Shown here: positions 51,139-54,889 of the stretch, one piece after another | Position numbering within the stretch: position 1 is the stretch's first letter | Layout: each line of letters begins with the position of its first letter | NCBI GenBank assembly: GCA_031296165.1 | Contig: JARLGF010000039.1 | Coordinates: forward strand, 1-54,889 | Length of the DNA stretch: 54,889 bases | Direction: 5' to 3' | DNA from: Occallatibacter sp. | Lineage (GTDB): Bacteria > Acidobacteriota > Terriglobia > Terriglobales > Acidobacteriaceae | Translations under genes and position numbers: made by a program | Notes under the pieces: model-generated | Database searches by the model: none | Told to the model about the DNA's origin: nothing | What the model saw: only the letters and a program-made list of their open reading frames with translations

Positions 51139-52118
51139 GTCCGCTCCCCCGGTCCAGCCGCCAGCTTCCGTTTCGCCCCTGCCCACAGCTCTTCCAGTTC
51201 CGGTGCGGAAAGCTCTTCCAGCGGCCGTTCTGAAGCCAACTCCATCTCCCTGAAGCGCGCGCGAAACCGCCGGTTGCACCCGCGCAAGGCCATCTCCGAG
51301 TCCACGCCCAGGTGCCTGCCCAGGTTCACCACGGTAAACAGCAGATCGCCCAGTTCCGCTTCCACAAAGGGTTTGCGCGACGGATCCTCTGACGAGGCTT
51401 CCGCCTCCAGCTCCGCGGTTTCTTCGGCCAGCTTGGGCAGCAGATCGCGCCAGTGCGGCCAATCGAATCCCGCCTTCTGCGCCTTGCCTCCCAGCTTCGC
51501 TGCTTCTGCCAGCGCCGGCATCGCCCGCTGCACGCTGTCCAGCCGCGATGGAGGCGCGGCCCCGGCTGCCCGTTCGCTCCTTCGCTCGGCGGCTTTAATG
51601 TCCTCCCAGTTGCGCAGCACCGCCGCCGAAGAACCTTCCACGGCAGCGTCCACATCGGCCTCATTTCCTGCGGCCCGCGAGGCTTCCTCGCCAAACACAT
51701 GCGGATGCCGCCTCACCAGCTTCCGGTTCAGGTGCTCCAGCACATCGGCCATGGTGAAGTGCCCCTCGTTTGCCGCCATCTCCGCATAAAACAGCACCTG
51801 CAGCAGCAGGTCGCCCAGCTCTTCCGCCAAATGCGGAAAGTCGCGCCGCTCAATGGCGTCAAAGACCTCGTAGGTCTCTTCCAGCGTGTATTTGCGAATG
51901 GAATCGAAGGTTTGTTCGCGGTCCCATGGGCAGCCGCCGGGCGCCCGCAGCCGCGCCATAATGCTCAGCGACTGCTCAAACAACACCGCCGCTCGCGCCG
52001 GGTCGGTTCCAGGACGCGGCGCGGAATCTTGTGCAGTGGAGCTATCGGGCGGAAGGTCCATGCACATCCAGTCTACCCCGCCCCGGAGCGGAAGACCTGC
52101 TCGCTGCGTCTCATCCAC
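51135..52118 (-). CDS. mazG: Nucleoside triphosphate pyrophosphohydrolase MazG
   Basis: Hydrolyses noncanonical or excess nucleoside triphosphates to the monophosphate and PPi. Both MazG domains are present: the first with GGCPWDREQTFDSIRKYTLE, EETYEV and ELGDLLLQVLF; the second with EETAELEAE and ELGDLLFTVVNLG. The family's E-x-x-E and E-x-x-D metal motifs are intact in both. Start choice is open: 52118, 52067 or 52061. Divergent from the prepilin peptidase, which starts 18 bp away. Confidence 0.93.
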   Translation of the reverse strand: MDETQRAGLPLRGGVDWMCMDLPPDSSTAQDSAPRPGTDPARAAVLFEQSLSIMARLRAPGGCPWDREQTFDSIRKYTLEETYEVFDAIERRDFPHLAEELGDLLLQVLFYAEMAANEGHFTMADVLEHLNRKLVRRHPHVFGEEASRAAGNEADVDAAVEGSSAAVLRNWEDIKAAERRSERAAGAAPPSRLDSVQRAMPALAEAAKLGGKAQKAGFDWPHWRDLLPKLAEETAELEAEASSEDPSRKPFVEAELGDLLFTVVNLGRHLGVDSEMALRGCNRRFRARFREMELASERPLEELSAPELEELWAGAKRKLAAGPGERT

Positions 52119-52136
52119 CGTATACTCAACTGTCCA

Positions 52137-53024
52137 ATGATTCGCATTTTATGCACGATCTTTGCGGGACTGCTCGGGCTGGCCTTCGGCAGCTTCCTGA
52201 ACGTGTGCCTGAGCCGCTGGCCTGAGAGCGAAAGCATCGTCCAGCCGCGTTCCCACTGCCGCCATTGCACGCACACGCTGGCCTGGTGGGAGAACATTCC
52301 GCTGCTCAGTTGGCTCGCTCTCCGTGGCCGCTGCCGCAACTGCCGCGCCTGCATCGGATGGCGCTATCCGCTGGTCGAGCTGGCTGTCGCGGTGCTTTGG
52401 GCCATCCCCGTCTGGAAGCTGATGCCGGAACTTGTTGACGCCAATCTGCCGCTGGCTCTCATCTACTTTGAGTTGGCTAGAACAGCGTGCGTGCTCATCT
52501 TTCTTTGGGGTCTGGTGGCCATGGCCATGCTGGACGCGGAAAACCTCTGGCTCCCTGACTGGATCACCCTGCCCGGAATCGCTCTGGGGTTCATCGTTTT
52601 CAGTTTTTCCAGCGCCTTATTGCCGTCCCTCAATGGGCTGGAATGGGTGCCTTTCGGCTTCCTGTCGGCCGCATTGCAGTCCTTGCTGGCCATTCTCGCC
52701 GCCGTCGCGCTCATCCTGTTCATCCGCTGGATCTACTGGCTCATACGCCGCCGCGAGGGCATCGGCCTGGGCGACGCCAAGCTCATGGCCATGCTTGCTG
52801 CCTGGCTCGGTCTGCCCGGCGCCCTGCTCGCCTTTGCTCTTGGAGTGGTTCTGGGAGCCCTGGTAGCCGTAATTCTGCTTCTCATGCCCACAGCGCAGAA
52901 CCGGTCGGAAGGATGGGCCGCAAGCAAGCTGCCGCTCGGTACATTTCTCTGCATCGGCGGCATCGTCAGCAGCCTCTGGGGGCAGCCAATACTCGCCGCC
53001 TATCTCCGCTGGACTGGCCTGTAA
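52137..53024 (+). CDS. Prepilin peptidase / N-methyltransferase (type IV leader peptidase)
   Basis: It cleaves type IV prepilin-like leader peptides and methylates the new N-terminus, at the inner membrane. The start ATG 52137 gives 295 residues; a longer frame upstream runs through antisense mazG. The N-terminal methyltransferase region has CxxC pairs (Cys41/44 and Cys66/69). The two catalytic aspartates of A24 proteases are Asp133 (MLDAENLWLPDW) and Asp213 (IGLGDAKL). About eight membrane segments are present. Pilin genes are outside the window. Confidence 0.94.
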   Translation: MIRILCTIFAGLLGLAFGSFLNVCLSRWPESESIVQPRSHCRHCTHTLAWWENIPLLSWLALRGRCRNCRACIGWRYPLVELAVAVLWAIPVWKLMPELVDANLPLALIYFELARTACVLIFLWGLVAMAMLDAENLWLPDWITLPGIALGFIVFSFSSALLPSLNGLEWVPFGFLSAALQSLLAILAAVALILFIRWIYWLIRRREGIGLGDAKLMAMLAAWLGLPGALLAFALGVVLGALVAVILLLMPTAQNRSEGWAASKLPLGTFLCIGGIVSSLWGQPILAAYLRWTGL

Positions 53025-53707
53025 GGAACCTGATAAGGAACAAGTATCGAATGTCCTGTCTCTGAAATTCGCAGTCAAATCGGAAACTGTCGTTCCGAGT
53101 GACCGCATACGCAGCGCTTGTCATCCTGACATTTCTATAACTCTGTCTTCCTGAGCGACCGCAGCGTAGCGAAGGGAGTCGAAGGACCTGCGTTTGTTCT
53201 TGCATTTGCATCTACTATTGCATTTGTTTTTTTACTTGTGCCTACCGGGGTACGCCGTCCTCGCCGTCCTTCTGAGCAAAGCGCAGCAAAGTCGAAGCAC
53301 CAGTTTCTTGACACCTCGCAAAAAGGGTGGGAAACCACGAACCCAAACCTGCACTTTTACGGTCGCAACTGGTAGGCCGGGGTTTTAACCCCGGCAATCA
53401 CCGCCCCATCAAAACAGAAAATCAATCAACGCGGCGCAAGCCGCGTTGAACCCCATCCCTGAACCCTGCGGCGTTTTCGATGACCGATCCGGCTGTCACT
53501 GCGTAAAGACCCATCGATGAGTGCCTTGGGCTGTTGGCATCATTGCAGATTCCATTGGAGATGTTCGCATCGATGTCATTTGCGCGCTTGCCTTCCGTCT
53601 AACGTGGTATCTCTGGAGTGCAGTGCTTGCAGAGCGGGAAGTCGGCTCAAGGAACAGCAGATGCTAAGGTGGGTTATCCGATCCCGGAAAGATCAAGGAG
53701 ATTACAG
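53025..53707. other. Repeat-rich intergenic region
   Basis: Two copies of a short unit, CTGAGCGxxxGCAGCGxAGCGAAG...GTCGAAGGACC (53151-53191) and a shorter relative (CTGAGCAAAGCGCAGCAAAG, 53273-53292), resemble the common TGAGC...GTCGAAGG intergenic repeats of acidobacteria. A hairpin GCCGGGG-TTTT-AACCCCGGC type (53377-53396) and the AACGCGGC-GCAA-GCCGCGTT hairpin (53428-53447) follow. No gene is supported. An AAGGAG site at 53695 serves the next gene. Confidence 0.5.
53428..53475. repeat. REP-like hairpin plus conserved tail (second copy)
   Basis: AACGCGGC-GCAA-GCCGCGTT (53428-53447), then GAACCCCATCCCTGAACCC and TGCGGCGTTT, identical over about 48 bp to 26972-27020. Both copies are preceded by ATCAATC and a variable perfect hairpin. 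This is a two-hairpin unit of the REP type. Confidence 0.6.
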
Positions 53708-54643
53708 GTGAGATCGTTCAGACGCTGGACCATTATTGCCATTGTTCTTCTCTCCTTCGCGACAGTTGATTATGCCCAAGTCGATTCCACTGCGCACAAG
53801 GTTCAGTTTGTGAACGTGGACAAGGGTATCAAGCTAGAAGTCTTAGATTGGGGAGGCAACGGACGACCGCTCGTCTTGCTCCCTGGCCTCGGCGACACGG
53901 CCCACGTCTTCGACAAATTCGCACTCGAGCTCACCTCCAATTACCACGTATTCGGAATTACTCCTCGTGGCTTCGGAAGGTCAAGCGCTCCGCCGCCCGT
54001 GCTTGCGAACTATTCGGCAGATCGACTCGGAAAGGACGTTGTGGTGGTAATTGACTCACTCAAGCTCGATCACCCTATCCTTGCTGGTCATTCCGTCGCG
54101 GGGGAAGTGCTGAGCGCTGTCGGAGTCCGTTACCCCGGCAAGGTATCCGCCCTGATCTATATCGATGCGGGATATGCTTATGCGCTTTACGACCAAGCAC
54201 ATGGAGACCTGGCTCTTGACGCTATCGAGTTACGTAATGAACTCAATGAACTACATCCCGGCACGCTTCCAAGAAACCCAAAACAGGTGGATGAACTGCT
54301 GATCGAGGTTCGGCAGCTGGAACAGGAACTACAACAGAGAAAGGACGATTTCTCCCAAATCTCCGCTCCGAATCCGATTGACAATCGCATCAGTGTGGCG
54401 CTTCTCGACGGCCAGGAGAAATTCACCGAGATCCGTCTTCCTGTGCTCGCGATCTTCAACGTGCCGCATTCACCGGTCTTTAGGCGCACCATGGAGGACC
54501 AGGCCAAAGCCTTCGCGGCCGAGGTGCCCCAGGCGCACATTGTCCGAATCGAGAATGCCGACCACTACCTGTTTCAAAGTAAAGAGGCTGATGTCGTCCG
54601 CAAAATAAATGAGTGGGTTACATCTCTGCCCAGCAAGGATTAG
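53708..54643 (+). CDS. Secreted alpha/beta hydrolase
   Basis: GTG 53708 is chosen because AAGGAG lies 7 nt upstream and a signal peptide (VRSFRRWTIIAIVLLSFATV, cleavage near DYAQ) begins there. The 311-residue protein has the oxyanion region LVLLPGLGDTAHVFD, the nucleophile Ser129 in LAGHSVAGE, and His286 in ENADHYLFQ. An acid could be Asp153 (IYIDAGY), since the usual position after strand 7 has no Asp. A helical cap with ELNELHPGTLPRNPKQVDEL is present. Substrate unknown; periplasmic or secreted. Confidence 0.85.
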   Translation: MRSFRRWTIIAIVLLSFATVDYAQVDSTAHKVQFVNVDKGIKLEVLDWGGNGRPLVLLPGLGDTAHVFDKFALELTSNYHVFGITPRGFGRSSAPPPVLANYSADRLGKDVVVVIDSLKLDHPILAGHSVAGEVLSAVGVRYPGKVSALIYIDAGYAYALYDQAHGDLALDAIELRNELNELHPGTLPRNPKQVDELLIEVRQLEQELQQRKDDFSQISAPNPIDNRISVALLDGQEKFTEIRLPVLAIFNVPHSPVFRRTMEDQAKAFAAEVPQAHIVRIENADHYLFQSKEADVVRKINEWVTSLPSKD

Positions 54644-54889
54644 TGGCGCGTGATGCAAAGCCACTAATCCTCATCGAGTGCATTATCGCCAATGCGCTCA
54701 CCGAGGCGAATCGGTCCCCGTTTAGTCGCCTTATAACGATTGACCACGACAGATCGGATCACCGGCAATCCAGGCCGCAACGCTCCGGCAGAAGGCCGGC
54801 ACTCCCCCCTGCGCCCCCGCGCAACTTCTCCATACCGGGCAACAAAGCAACATTGAGATACGTTTCCGCAGAAATCCAGCCTGTTTTTA
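54644..54889 (+). repeat. Dispersed repeat, left-end modules A and B (continues beyond the window)
   Basis: From about 54745 the sequence matches 31110-31330: the lead-in TTGACCACGACAG...CGGATCACCGGCAATCC, module A (GCAGAAGGCCGG...CGCAACTTCTCCATACCGGG) and the beginning of module B (AGATACGTTTCCGCAGAAAT). It is cut by the window end. 54644-54744 holds nothing recognised. Confidence 0.7.

Noticed and set aside
51141-51462. N-terminal extension of the acyltransferase to 51462
   Set aside because: The extra 108 residues are low-complexity and overlap mazG; the ATG at 51138 in an ATGA overlap is the natural start.
1-54889. CRISPR array or cas genes
   Set aside because: No regularly spaced short direct repeats with unique spacers and no Cas motifs were seen; the repeats present are long, irregular or palindromic.

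Overview
The window looks like a chromosomal segment of an acidobacterium, probably of the Acidobacteriaceae/Terriglobia type. This rests on an Oar-like TonB-dependent receptor with a carboxypeptidase-regulatory N-terminus, a BlaI/M56 pair, several large extracytoplasmic lipoproteins, an exosortase fused to an EpsI-like domain, moderately high GC with many antisense open frames, and abundant dispersed intergenic repeats. No plasmid or prophage backbone is visible. The genus is not assigned. All homology calls are from recognising motifs by eye; no database search was run.

Layout. 1-610: tail of an IS630-type transposase, then part of a dispersed repeat. 611-3450: prfB (with its programmed +1 frameshift) and lnt on the minus strand. 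3659-6302: a 41-aa membrane peptide and an APC permease with a universal-stress-like C-terminal domain. 6303-7614: tRNA-Arg(TCT), an integrase remnant and more repeat copies. 7615-9746: a divergent Lrp-type regulator and hutH with a candidate operator between them. 9789-12350: an exported protein, a 75-aa protein in its own promoter/terminator cassette, and ribBA. 12491-16102: two lipoproteins that share an N-terminal module, one ending in NHL-type repeats and one in an ice-binding-like domain. 16799-18786: a small sorting-signal protein translationally coupled to an exosortase. 19056-24726: a complete RND efflux operon (adaptor, pump, TolC-like channel). 24938-26409: two hypothetical genes around a decayed sialidase. 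27129-30752: a divergent APC permease and a SpoIIE-type phosphatase receptor. 30753-31994: the most complete copy of the dispersed repeat.

31995-39781 is one long minus-strand run: DtxR/MntR regulator, NRAMP transporter, TonB receptor, nnr and tsaE. A perfect palindrome occurs just before the NRAMP gene and again inside the TonB receptor's signal-peptide codons, which suggests a metal regulon. 39965-42555: BlaI plus an M56 protease fused to a repeat-rich C-terminal domain. 42681-47244: a secreted serine protease, an aldo/keto reductase and a DUF1080 protein. 47434-49142: an IS5-type remnant, a second aldo/keto reductase and a frameshifted TetR gene. 49178-52118: mazG, a GNAT-like acyltransferase and an enolase-superfamily racemase/OSBS. 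52137-54643: a prepilin peptidase, repeats, and a secreted alpha/beta hydrolase. The window ends at the start of another repeat copy.

The best candidates for something undescribed are the 0.2-0.8 kb modular repeat family, whose right end always carries a promoter-like pair followed by a G-tract, and the shared palindrome of the DtxR/NRAMP/TonB locus.
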